From: Sinobacterium norvegicum
GTDB taxonomy: Bacteria; Pseudomonadota; Gammaproteobacteria; Pseudomonadales; Sinobacteriaceae
Length of the DNA stretch: 64,000 nucleotides
Direction: 5' to 3'
Assembly (NCBI RefSeq): GCF_923077115.1
Contig: NZ_CAKLPX010000001.1
Coordinates: forward strand, 1,426,001-1,490,000
Numbering within the stretch: the first letter of the stretch is position 1; each line of letters opens with the position of its first letter. Positions 25,940 to 33,705 of this stretch are shown one piece after another. A program made the translations under genes and the position numbers. Below the pieces are notes generated by a model, which had not been told where the DNA came from, did not search any database, and saw only the letters and a program-made list of their open reading frames with translations.

Positions 25940-26482
25940 TCAATCAGCAACACGGCGCGACTGCCAGTAATGGCGCCGCCAGTAGTGGTCGCTTAATGGC
26001 GTAATTGTCACACCTAGATTGGTTGATGCGTGCAAAAAGGTACCGTCACCGAGATAAATGCCGACATGCCGGCTGTTAACACCGGTTTTAAAAAAAATCA
26101 AATCGCCACTTTTTAATTGCGTCCGCTCTATCTGCCTTCCCACCAGCGACTGCTGTGCCGTCGTCCGAGGCAGGCTTTGGTTGAACTGTTGATCGAAGGT
26201 GGTTTGCACAAAGGCCGAGCAGTCTATCCCCGCTCTGCTATTGCCACCGTAACGGTAGGGCACACCCTGCCATAACTGATACTGCTGCTGGAGACGACCA
26301 TCGACCGACGACGGAGATGAACCAGCCTGTTGATGATCAGTGCCATTGTCCCCTCCGAGCAACGCCCTGGTCTTGCCGGCGACAACCGGAGTAACATCGC
26401 CGCTGCCTAACAGGCTGGGTTGCTGTGACGAGGCACAGGCGGTGAGTACAACCATAGACAGCGCAATAATACAGCGCCGCAT
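25940..26482 (-). CDS. NlpC/P60-family lipoprotein (cell-wall endopeptidase)
   Basis: A lipoprotein of about 180 residues: a short signal with lipobox VLTAC (Cys16), a linker, and an NlpC/P60 domain with catalytic Cys88 (GIDCSAF), His139 (SRHVGIYLG) and His151 (FLHAS). It resembles MepS (Spr), which cuts peptidoglycan cross-links between D-Ala and mDAP. The frame extends 15 codons further upstream, but that stretch contains TATAAT, probably a -10 element, and is not signal-like, so the start at 26482 is preferred. It is monocistronic. Confidence 0.85.
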   Translation of the reverse strand: MRRCIIALSMVVLTACASSQQPSLLGSGDVTPVVAGKTRALLGGDNGTDHQQAGSSPSSVDGRLQQQYQLWQGVPYRYGGNSRAGIDCSAFVQTTFDQQFNQSLPRTTAQQSLVGRQIERTQLKSGDLIFFKTGVNSRHVGIYLGDGTFLHASTNLGVTITPLSDHYWRRHYWQSRRVAD

Positions 26483-26896
26483 CAGGCAGTAGTGCGCGCG
26501 GCTTACAATGTAGGAATTATACGGCATGGTAAGACCATCAAAAAACAGCCATCATATTAGCATCTGCTGCGACAATAGTTGATCTAGATTGGCAGGCTGG
26601 TCGGCAAAACTTGCTCTGTTTCACGCTATCGAGCATGGCTTTTGGCCCCTGCCAAATACCTCTTAATCAGCCATTTTTGATCTATGACAACGCCCCAGAA
26701 TCACACCAAAACTTAACCTTACTTTAAATCGATAGGGAGGCTTAGCACAATCGATTCTCCCCCCTCCAATGCTTTATCGAAGCCAGTATTGACTCAGATT
26801 AATGATTGTTCATCGGTTAACTTTAGCCCTATCACTACTGTGCTAACGTCACCGTGATCATTCATACATAATCCTATTTGCTAGGGAGAATCAACC
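26483..26896. other. Divergent intergenic region
   Basis: This region lies between the NlpC/P60 gene and the cupin gene and must carry both promoters. A TATAAT hexamer on the minus strand near 26512-26517 is a plausible -10 for the lipoprotein. No further gene, repeat or hairpin of note was seen. Confidence 0.4.
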
Positions 26897-27562
26897 TTGA
26901 AAAAGCTAATATCTTTTGTCGTTGCTGCCGTTGCTGCAGGCAGTTGCTTTGCCACCAGCGTCGATGACGTCACCAACAACCTTAAGCCACAAGACAACTA
27001 CCCCGGTGCAGAGCGACCGGTGTTTGGCAGTGCAGCAGGGGATACTCACTTCGTCAGCGAGGGCGACCTGCAGCGTAAGTCAAACAGCAGCTACCCCGCT
27101 TGGTATCGCGGTAATGGCGAAAACGGCAAGGCCGATGCCGACTCCCTGTACTCCTATGTTGAAATTGCCGGGCCATTCAATAACCCTATCGCCACCGAAA
27201 ACATTTATATGGGCACACTGATTCTTAAACCCGGGGCAACTTATCCCGCCCACAATCACGGTGCCAACGAGATGTATTATATTATCTCTGGGGAGGCTGA
27301 CTGGTGGGTCAACGACCAGAAGCAACCGGTGAAGGCTGGCGATACTATCTACCACAAGCCCTTCGATGTTCATGGCTGGGTGAATACCTCCGCCACCGAG
27401 GAGCTACACGCGGTCTATATGTGGTGGAAAGAACCCGGCGATCCGGATGACTTATTCAACCACGGCGCACGCTTTGTAAACCCCGAGCTGTTTGAGTCAG
27501 AAGGCGACGCACTACCGCATGCACAGCCAATGCCGAAGCCCGCCACCCCACTAAAAAAATAA
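26897..27562 (+). CDS. Exported cupin protein resembling DMSP lyases (DddQ/DddL type)
   Basis: A 221-residue single-cupin protein with a signal peptide (about 1-19). The metal motif H119-N-H121-x3-E125-x-Y127 (TYPAHNHGANEMYYI), followed by SGEADWW and a second-motif histidine H159 (FDVHGWVN), reproduces the pattern of DMSP-lyase cupins, which cleave dimethylsulfoniopropionate to DMS and acrylate. The TTG start has GGGAG 8 nt upstream. A DASS-type anion transporter follows. Exported DMSP lyases are unusual, and acidic substitutions around the motif (GANE rather than PAEE) leave room for another lyase or isomerase role. Confidence 0.65.
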   Translation: MKKLISFVVAAVAAGSCFATSVDDVTNNLKPQDNYPGAERPVFGSAAGDTHFVSEGDLQRKSNSSYPAWYRGNGENGKADADSLYSYVEIAGPFNNPIATENIYMGTLILKPGATYPAHNHGANEMYYIISGEADWWVNDQKQPVKAGDTIYHKPFDVHGWVNTSATEELHAVYMWWKEPGDPDDLFNHGARFVNPELFESEGDALPHAQPMPKPATPLKK

Positions 27563-27610
27563 GGCGATTTAGCCTACAGTAATAGCAGAAACTCTTGCTA
27601 TTTATCCGTT

Positions 27611-27637
27611 GGCACCACTCAATGGACTAGTGGTGCC
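27611..27637. other. Strong hairpin between cupin and transporter genes
   Basis: GGCACCACT (27611-27619) and AGTGGTGCC (27629-27637) form a perfect 9-bp stem around a 9-nt loop, extendable outwards with a G-U pair. No T-run follows, so it is more likely an mRNA-stability or read-through-limiting element than a classical terminator. Confidence 0.5.
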
Positions 27638-27707
27638 GACCTAGTGGTCAGCCACATCGATCAATAGAAGGTTCGCATAAAATTTACACGCTATGTTGGG
27701 AGTTACG

Positions 27708-29051
27708 ATGGCATCACTGACACTACCGATGAAATTACTATTGATTAGCCTATGGGCGATGGTGAGCTACTGGTTAGGCCACAGCCTAGTCGATGACAGC
27801 GAGACGCAGGTCGGCTTATTCATGCTGATCTTATTTGCCGGCCTCTGGGTGACCGAGATTGTGCCGCTGCCTGTTTCAGCCTTACTCGTTCCCGTCGTTG
27901 CAGCCCTCAGCCATATCATGCCATTTGGCGTCGCTATGAGTAATTTTTCATCGACCGTCATATTCCTTTTCATGGGTGGCTTTACTCTCGCCGCCCTGCT
28001 GAATAAACACGGCATAGATACCTGGTTAGCGAATAAAGTCACCACCCTCGCCGGTGGCCACCTGTGGGTATCGGTCATCTTATTCCTGCTCACCGTCGCT
28101 GTGCTATCGATGTGGATGAGCAACACATCGACCACGGCGATGATGCTGCCTATTGCCCTGAGTTTGGTCGATGATCGCTTCCCGCGCATGCGTACCTTCC
28201 TCGTACTGGGCACGGCCTATGCCGCCAATGTCGGCGGTTTGGCCACCCTGGTAGGGTCGCCGCCTAACGGTATCGCCGCATCGGCGATGAACTTGGATTT
28301 TCTCACCTGGCTCAGTGTCGGCCTTCCCACGGCGGCAATGCTGTTCCCCACCGTGCTATTGATTCTCTATCTGGTGTTGCGCCCTGAACATGACGCCCAA
28401 ATCGGCCGGACAGAGCAAGCTGTAGCGATGAATTGGACACCAACAGCCAAGGGGGCCGTGGTGTTATTCTTGATCACCGTTGTGTGCTGGATCTTCGCCG
28501 CTCCTATTGGCCAATACCTGGCCGTCGATAGCTTCGACCGTATTGTCGCCGTCGCCATCACCGCCGCTGCTCCGGCGCTGGGTCTGATCCAATGGAAGGA
28601 ATTAGAACGCAAGATCGACTGGGGGATTCTACTGCTGTTCGGCGGTGGCCTCTGTTTATCGATGGCGCTAAAAAGTACCGGCACATCCTCTTGGCTGGCC
28701 AGTGAATTGATGTCTGGCCTGCAGTATGCACCGACTTGGCTGCTGATTATGGCCTGTATTGCCTTTATGTTGTTTCTCACCGAACTTGCCTCTAATACCG
28801 GTTCGGCGGCTATTTTGATACCGGTGATGATCAGCTTGGCGGATCAATTTAACCCAGCCATCACCTACTCATTGGTCTTTGGCGTCAGCCTGGCCGCCAC
28901 CTGTGCTTTTATGTTGCCAGTCGCGACTCCGCCCAATGCCCTAGCCTACGCCACCGGCATAGTAAAACAAAGCAATATGCTAAAGGCAGGCTTGCTGCTC
29001 AATATCGTCAGCATATTTATCGTCTATTTCTGCGTCACGCTGTTTATTTAA
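27708..29051 (+). CDS. DASS/SLC13-family anion:Na+ symporter
   Basis: A 447-residue membrane protein with about 11 hydrophobic segments. Two SNT motifs mark the Na+/substrate sites of the divalent anion:sodium symporter family: SNTSTTAMMLPIA near residue 138, and ELASNTGSAAILIPV in the second half followed by TPPNALAYATG. Family members import dicarboxylates, sulfate or related anions. The ATG at 27708 is chosen because GGGAG lies upstream; one five codons earlier has none. It lies 145 bp downstream of the cupin gene on the same strand, so it might import that enzyme's substrate or product (for example acrylate or a C4 acid). Confidence 0.88.
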   Translation: MASLTLPMKLLLISLWAMVSYWLGHSLVDDSETQVGLFMLILFAGLWVTEIVPLPVSALLVPVVAALSHIMPFGVAMSNFSSTVIFLFMGGFTLAALLNKHGIDTWLANKVTTLAGGHLWVSVILFLLTVAVLSMWMSNTSTTAMMLPIALSLVDDRFPRMRTFLVLGTAYAANVGGLATLVGSPPNGIAASAMNLDFLTWLSVGLPTAAMLFPTVLLILYLVLRPEHDAQIGRTEQAVAMNWTPTAKGAVVLFLITVVCWIFAAPIGQYLAVDSFDRIVAVAITAAAPALGLIQWKELERKIDWGILLLFGGGLCLSMALKSTGTSSWLASELMSGLQYAPTWLLIMACIAFMLFLTELASNTGSAAILIPVMISLADQFNPAITYSLVFGVSLAATCAFMLPVATPPNALAYATGIVKQSNMLKAGLLLNIVSIFIVYFCVTLFI

Positions 29052-29178
29052 CAATCTTCCCCCGCACTTATAGAGCTGCAGCGGGGGGAGGTTACCTTAC
29101 CGATGTTACACTGTACTTCTGTCGCTACAGATCTTATTGTTACCGGTCCAACGACTCAGGATGTCAGTCTGCCCCACT

Positions 29179-30366
29179 ATGAATATCACCAGTACTATTG
29201 CCGGCTTCGGCGGCTTGCTTGGCTTGCTTCTCGCCCTTGCACTTTATGCCGTTAATGGCCGCAACCGTTATGCCAACCGGATTTTGGCCAGCTTTGTTGC
29301 GGTCTCGTCGCTTTATCTTGTTGCTCTGGTACCCTTGCACGGAAATTTCTCGTCGCCCTATTGGCTGGTAGAAATCATCGAACTGGTGGCGATGACGCTG
29401 TTTCTTAGCGGCCCTATTTTATATAGCTATGTCCGCGCCATGACCACGCCGGGATTTCGACTCGGACAACGCGATATTATCCATATGCTGCCGTTTTTCC
29501 TGCTCGTGCTCAGCAGCTTGTTACATATGGCAACCAACCACCACCCCATCGACGACGCGACAACCATCAGCGTAAACAGCAACAGTATTGGCTATGCCTC
29601 ACTGTTAGGTATCTGCCACTACCTATTATTGACACTGTATATGCTGTTGTCGCTACGTTGCTTGCGGCGTTATCAGCGGCGCCTTCCCAACCAGTTCTCG
29701 TCGTTGCAAGGGGTTAGTCTGCAGTGGTTATATATTTTGGTCAGCCTATGTTTGGGGCTGGCGGTGATCGGTGGCAGTATTGCCATCGCCAGAATAGCCA
29801 CCGACTTCGACTTTTGGCCCCGCGCTGTCTACTCGATATCATTAATGCTAACGCTGTATTACACCATTGCCTTCAAGGCGATTACCCAACCGATTATCTT
29901 CAACGACATGACTTTCAATAACTCATTGAACAACCACTGTGTCGCAGACAACACACCACCGGCCCAGCCACAATATCTCACCAGCAGCCTCACCCAGGCG
30001 CAGGCAGTGCTCTATCGTCAGCAACTCGAGCAGGTCATGAGCAAGCAGCAGCCCTATCTGAATAATGAGTTGCGGCTCGGTGATCTATCGGCGCTGACCG
30101 ATATACCGGCCAACCACCTCAGTCAGGTACTGAATCAACAATACGAACAGAATTTCTTTGAATTTATTAACCGTCATCGCATCGAACAAGCCAAGCAGTT
30201 ATTGACCTCGCCAGAGCACGGCGAGCTGTCGATGTTGGAGGTTGCCATGCAGGCCGGCTTCAACTCCCAATCGGCGTTTTACAAGCAGTTCAAGCTCCAT
30301 GTAGCACAGACACCGGCGCAGTATCGAAGACAAAACACTTCGAGCAAAATACACGCAACCAATTGA
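29179..30366 (+). CDS. Membrane-anchored AraC-family regulator
   Basis: About 395 residues. Roughly seven N-terminal transmembrane helices (to about residue 240) are followed by a cytoplasmic AraC/XylS DNA-binding domain with two HTHs: LGDLSALTDIPANHLSQVLN and the second ending in MLEVAMQAGFNSQSAFYKQFK, then the family-typical TPAQYR. This architecture is common in marine gammaproteobacteria and is thought to sense extracellular or membrane signals. The start is uncertain: TTG 29137 and ATG 29161 are in frame, but 29179 gives a clean membrane-helix N-terminus. The flanking transporter and SurE genes are possible targets. Confidence 0.85.
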   Translation: MNITSTIAGFGGLLGLLLALALYAVNGRNRYANRILASFVAVSSLYLVALVPLHGNFSSPYWLVEIIELVAMTLFLSGPILYSYVRAMTTPGFRLGQRDIIHMLPFFLLVLSSLLHMATNHHPIDDATTISVNSNSIGYASLLGICHYLLLTLYMLLSLRCLRRYQRRLPNQFSSLQGVSLQWLYILVSLCLGLAVIGGSIAIARIATDFDFWPRAVYSISLMLTLYYTIAFKAITQPIIFNDMTFNNSLNNHCVADNTPPAQPQYLTSSLTQAQAVLYRQQLEQVMSKQQPYLNNELRLGDLSALTDIPANHLSQVLNQQYEQNFFEFINRHRIEQAKQLLTSPEHGELSMLEVAMQAGFNSQSAFYKQFKLHVAQTPAQYRRQNTSSKIHATN

Positions 30367-30510
30367 TATAAAACAACTTACAGATTCTCTCTTTGGAAAG
30401 AAAGAGTCATACAGGCAGTTTTTACTCGCTCTTTATAAATGAGGAGGCCTGCCAAAATCACCCTTGTTAGCATGACCATCTCACCAATAATAATTAGATG
30501 GAATTGTGCA

Positions 30511-31503
30511 ATGAATAAACTCACCCTCCCCCTGGGTTCTGCCCTCTTGGCGCTGAGCGCACCGGCGCTGTCACTGAACCTGCTGCTGGTCAACGATGAC
30601 TCCTGTAACTCAGAGGGCATCAACACCATGGCCGACGTGTTAGAGGCTCGCGGCCATGCCATTACCATGGTTGCCCCCGCCGGCGAGCAAAGCGGCAAGA
30701 GTAGTTCAATTTCGACCGAGGTAGGTCAGAGTTATGACATCAGCAACAGCGGTTTCGAAGGTCCCACTTCGGCAGCCAATCGCTATTGCGTTCGAGTCCC
30801 GACAGAGAACCCAGAGGAAGGTGGAGCTGAGGGCTTTATTACTGCCAGCGCCAGTCCACGTGACAGCGCCTTGGTCGGCCTGCAGCTGATGAGCGATAAC
30901 CAGCCCGACATGATCATCTCGGGTATTAACAAGGGCCAGAATGTCGGCCGAGTCGCCGTCACCTCAGGCACGATTGGTGCTGTGGTTGCCGGCTTGCAGA
31001 ACGGTATCCCCAGCATAGCCATCAGCCGCCACCGCTTTACCGATGAGGATGGCGTCAGCATTGAGGGTGCCGCCGCCATCGTCGCCGATGTGATCGCCGA
31101 GCTTGAGGCCAATCAAATTGAGGGGCAGCCACTGCTGCCGGCAATGACCGGTATCAGCATTAACACTCCCAAGGGCGTGCCTGTTGGTATCGCCAGCACC
31201 ACCCTCGGCGTCGATGCCGACCTGCGCTTTGGCCCCAAACTGAATGAGTCCGGTGGCGTCGATATTGGCTTTGGTGGTTTCGCCAACCTCGCTGAATATA
31301 TCGGCGAAGAAGCCGCTACCACCCTAGCCAGCAACCCCAACGCCACTATTGCCGATTATGCCGCCGCCGGCCTTAACACCAATGACGAGAGCCAGATGTA
31401 TGTGGCCAATTTTGTCACCATTACCACCCTCGATGGCGACTATACCGCAGGACTACGAAAGCGCGAATTGTTACAAGTTAAGCTTCGTAATCTTTCACTG
31501 TAA
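30511..31503 (+). CDS. Exported SurE-family nucleotidase/phosphatase
   Basis: A 330-residue SurE-like protein. Active-site elements are the N-terminal LLLVNDD (paired aspartates), VAPAGEQSGKSSS and IISGINKGQNVGRVAVTSGTIGAV. Cytoplasmic SurE has about 250 residues. This one has a signal peptide (MNKLTLPLGSALLALSAPALS) and a C-terminal extension, so it acts in the periplasm or outside the cell. SurE enzymes dephosphorylate 5'/3'-nucleotides or other phosphomonoesters. The ATG at 30511 is chosen because it starts the signal sequence; upstream codons are not protein-like. A lipoprotein gene follows after 23 bp, probably cotranscribed. Confidence 0.88.
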   Translation: MNKLTLPLGSALLALSAPALSLNLLLVNDDSCNSEGINTMADVLEARGHAITMVAPAGEQSGKSSSISTEVGQSYDISNSGFEGPTSAANRYCVRVPTENPEEGGAEGFITASASPRDSALVGLQLMSDNQPDMIISGINKGQNVGRVAVTSGTIGAVVAGLQNGIPSIAISRHRFTDEDGVSIEGAAAIVADVIAELEANQIEGQPLLPAMTGISINTPKGVPVGIASTTLGVDADLRFGPKLNESGGVDIGFGGFANLAEYIGEEAATTLASNPNATIADYAAAGLNTNDESQMYVANFVTITTLDGDYTAGLRKRELLQVKLRNLSL

Positions 31504-31526
31504 ATTTGCCTGAGGAGGAGTACGCA

Positions 31527-32225
31527 ATGAATCATTACTTCACAGCTATCTTACTGGCTGCCACCACCGTCTTACTCACGGCCTGTGACAGCGACAGTAA
31601 CAGCGATAACAGTCCTGCCGCATCAGCGGTTGAATTAGCCAACAGCGGCCTGTACACCGGCACCATACAGCGGGACAACGGCGATGTCGCCTTGATTCGT
31701 GGCTATCTTGCCGCCAGTGGCGAGGCGGTCATCACCATCGAGGCTGACGACAGCGAGCAGGCGACACATATCGTCCACGGCAACGTCGATGAAAACTATC
31801 TGTTGAGCGGTGAAATCACCGATGGCACCACCAGCGAAACCGTCAGCATCGCGCTGACGGCAACCTCTGAGCAACTCAATACCAGCATCGACAGTAGCCT
31901 GTTTAGCGGCGACCTGAGCAGTTTGTTGCAGGCAGGCACTGCCAGTGCCAGCCTCGACACGGTCAGCGGTCAATTCAGCAGAATTGACGGTGACGACCGC
32001 ACGACGCTGAGCATCGACGCCGACGGCAGTTTCAGCCTCAGCGGTCCCTGCCAAGACAGCGGCACAATTGCCGTCATCGACAGCGCGATAAACCTTTACA
32101 GCGTCACCACAGAGCAATCCTGTGGTCAGTTAGGACTGCTGGCCACACTGGACAGCATCGAGGTCGACAACGATGTACTGCGTCTGGTTGGCCCCCTCGG
32201 AGAGGTGGATTACTTCCGCCTGTAA
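31527..32225 (+). CDS. Hypothetical lipoprotein
   Basis: A lipoprotein of about 232 residues with signal and lipobox TVLLTAC (Cys20), then a Ser/Asp/Asn-rich linker and a region of short beta-strand repeats rich in D, S, G and T. No known domain is recognised. The start at 31527 follows GAGGAG with good spacing. It is 23 bp downstream of the exported SurE gene, so the two may form a cell-surface phosphatase module. A strong bidirectional terminator follows. Confidence 0.75.
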   Translation: MNHYFTAILLAATTVLLTACDSDSNSDNSPAASAVELANSGLYTGTIQRDNGDVALIRGYLAASGEAVITIEADDSEQATHIVHGNVDENYLLSGEITDGTTSETVSIALTATSEQLNTSIDSSLFSGDLSSLLQAGTASASLDTVSGQFSRIDGDDRTTLSIDADGSFSLSGPCQDSGTIAVIDSAINLYSVTTEQSCGQLGLLATLDSIEVDNDVLRLVGPLGEVDYFRL

Positions 32226-32252
32226 TCAGCGCTAAAACGCTGGCGATTCGCC

Positions 32253-32284
32253 AAAAAAAAGCCCGAATCATCGGGCTTTTTTTG
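32253..32284. terminator. Bidirectional rho-independent terminator
   Basis: AAAAAAAAGCCCGA and TCGGGCTTTTTTT flank a 3-nt loop between the convergent lipoprotein and DUF1254 genes. Confidence 0.92.
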
Positions 32285-32312
32285 TAACAACATGTTGATG
32301 CCAGCATAACCG

Positions 32313-33680
32313 CTACTGTTTAACCACCAACGGTGGATACCAGTGCCCGGTTAGCACCGACTCATCCGGCCAGTACAGCCGCATTGTAAGAGTAAATGCA
32401 CCGGCTGGCGCCGGCAGCCAGTTAGTATTCTGGTCGGTGCTGGGCGGCTGATGTTGAAGCAGAATATCTACCGAGCCATCGCTGTTATAGTGCAGCGAAT
32501 CACGTGAGCCCAACGAATAACGATCGATGACATTATTAACAAAATATCCGTTTTCATCGTACATCGTCAGCGACCAAAAACCGTTAACTGGTGGGATTTG
32601 ATCGGCGCCAAAATGGATTTTATAATGCTTGCTGCCATCGTATGGCTGATGATGGCTATCGACCTTGCTCATCGGGTAGACAGCATCGGCAGGCTCATTG
32701 GCACCGAGGCCGATATTCGCCACCACCGCGCGCTTGGCATAATTGATACCGTAGCGGCCAATATCCTGTAGCGGAATACTCCAGCCGTCGACTGGCTCAG
32801 GCAGTGGCGGATCACGTAAAATACGCTTGGCCATCACTGCACCCGCCTGTAGCAACCATTGCTGTGCTGAGGCTAAATTGTCAAAATCAAAGTCACCCTC
32901 ACCATTGATACCCAGACGACTAAGATCTGCCAATATGACCTCATCCTGCTGGTGCCCCGGATAACGCTGCAACAAAGCGGCGAAATGCTGATAAAAAGTC
33001 GCTGTATTCCAACTGGCAACCAAGGCCGGTGGCGTCAGACAGTCTTGACATTTCAGCGTCTTCGCCGTCGATGGCGGCTGGCTATTACCCTGCTGCCAAT
33101 CCGTAACAGTACGCAATTGATACTGATTCTGCAGCGGATGAATCACCGCAAAATCATTACCCTCAGAAAAGGTGCGACCAATAATCCAGCCTTTGTCAGT
33201 GGCTAATTCTACCACCTGCAGACCATCAACAACCTCCCCCTGCCAGCCCTGGGCCACCAGTAAAAAATCGCCTTTTGCCTGGCCAGTGGTGCGGCTGCCA
33301 ATCGATGCCACCACCTCTGTCCACATATCCATAATGGGGAACATAAAGTAGCGGTCACCCATATCCGGCACCGACAAGACCATTGGCTGCTCACTCACGT
33401 CATACCAAGCGCTGGAATAAAGCGTGTCGTTATTGGGACGAATAACAGCGGTAAAACTGGCGTCGGGAAACGCCCTGATATGATCAAAACGATTCACCGG
33501 CCCGGTGTCGTGGCCGCCGCCCATGGCCAGATGCGTCTGCTCCATTAACACCAGAGGATAGGCGTAGAAATACATCTCTACCGCCTTCTTAATCGGCGCC
33601 TTAGCCGCCCAAACAAGGGCGAGCAAGGCAACAACCAACAGCATTAAAACAAGCAGGCTTCTTTTCAACATCGCGGGCAT
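32313..33680 (-). CDS. DUF1254/DUF1214 domain protein, membrane-anchored
   Basis: A complete 455-residue protein with an N-terminal hydrophobic anchor (about 5-24), a DUF1254 domain (AYPLVLMEQTH, RPNNDTLYSSAWYDVS, MFPIMDMWTEV) and a DUF1214 domain (NGFWSLTMYDENGYFVNN to YNSDGSVDILLQ and NWLPAPAGAFTLTMRLYWP). The biochemical role of the family is not settled. Members often accompany catabolic loci in marine bacteria. AAGGA precedes the ATG. It ends 35 bp from a TonB receptor gene's stop-side neighbour in the same direction and is likely read with that gene. The broken relative at 5464-6144 matches its C-terminal half. Confidence 0.85.
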   Translation of the reverse strand: MPAMLKRSLLVLMLLVVALLALVWAAKAPIKKAVEMYFYAYPLVLMEQTHLAMGGGHDTGPVNRFDHIRAFPDASFTAVIRPNNDTLYSSAWYDVSEQPMVLSVPDMGDRYFMFPIMDMWTEVVASIGSRTTGQAKGDFLLVAQGWQGEVVDGLQVVELATDKGWIIGRTFSEGNDFAVIHPLQNQYQLRTVTDWQQGNSQPPSTAKTLKCQDCLTPPALVASWNTATFYQHFAALLQRYPGHQQDEVILADLSRLGINGEGDFDFDNLASAQQWLLQAGAVMAKRILRDPPLPEPVDGWSIPLQDIGRYGINYAKRAVVANIGLGANEPADAVYPMSKVDSHHQPYDGSKHYKIHFGADQIPPVNGFWSLTMYDENGYFVNNVIDRYSLGSRDSLHYNSDGSVDILLQHQPPSTDQNTNWLPAPAGAFTLTMRLYWPDESVLTGHWYPPLVVKQ

Positions 33681-33705
33681 AACACCGTCCTTCTTCAGCT
33701 ATCGG

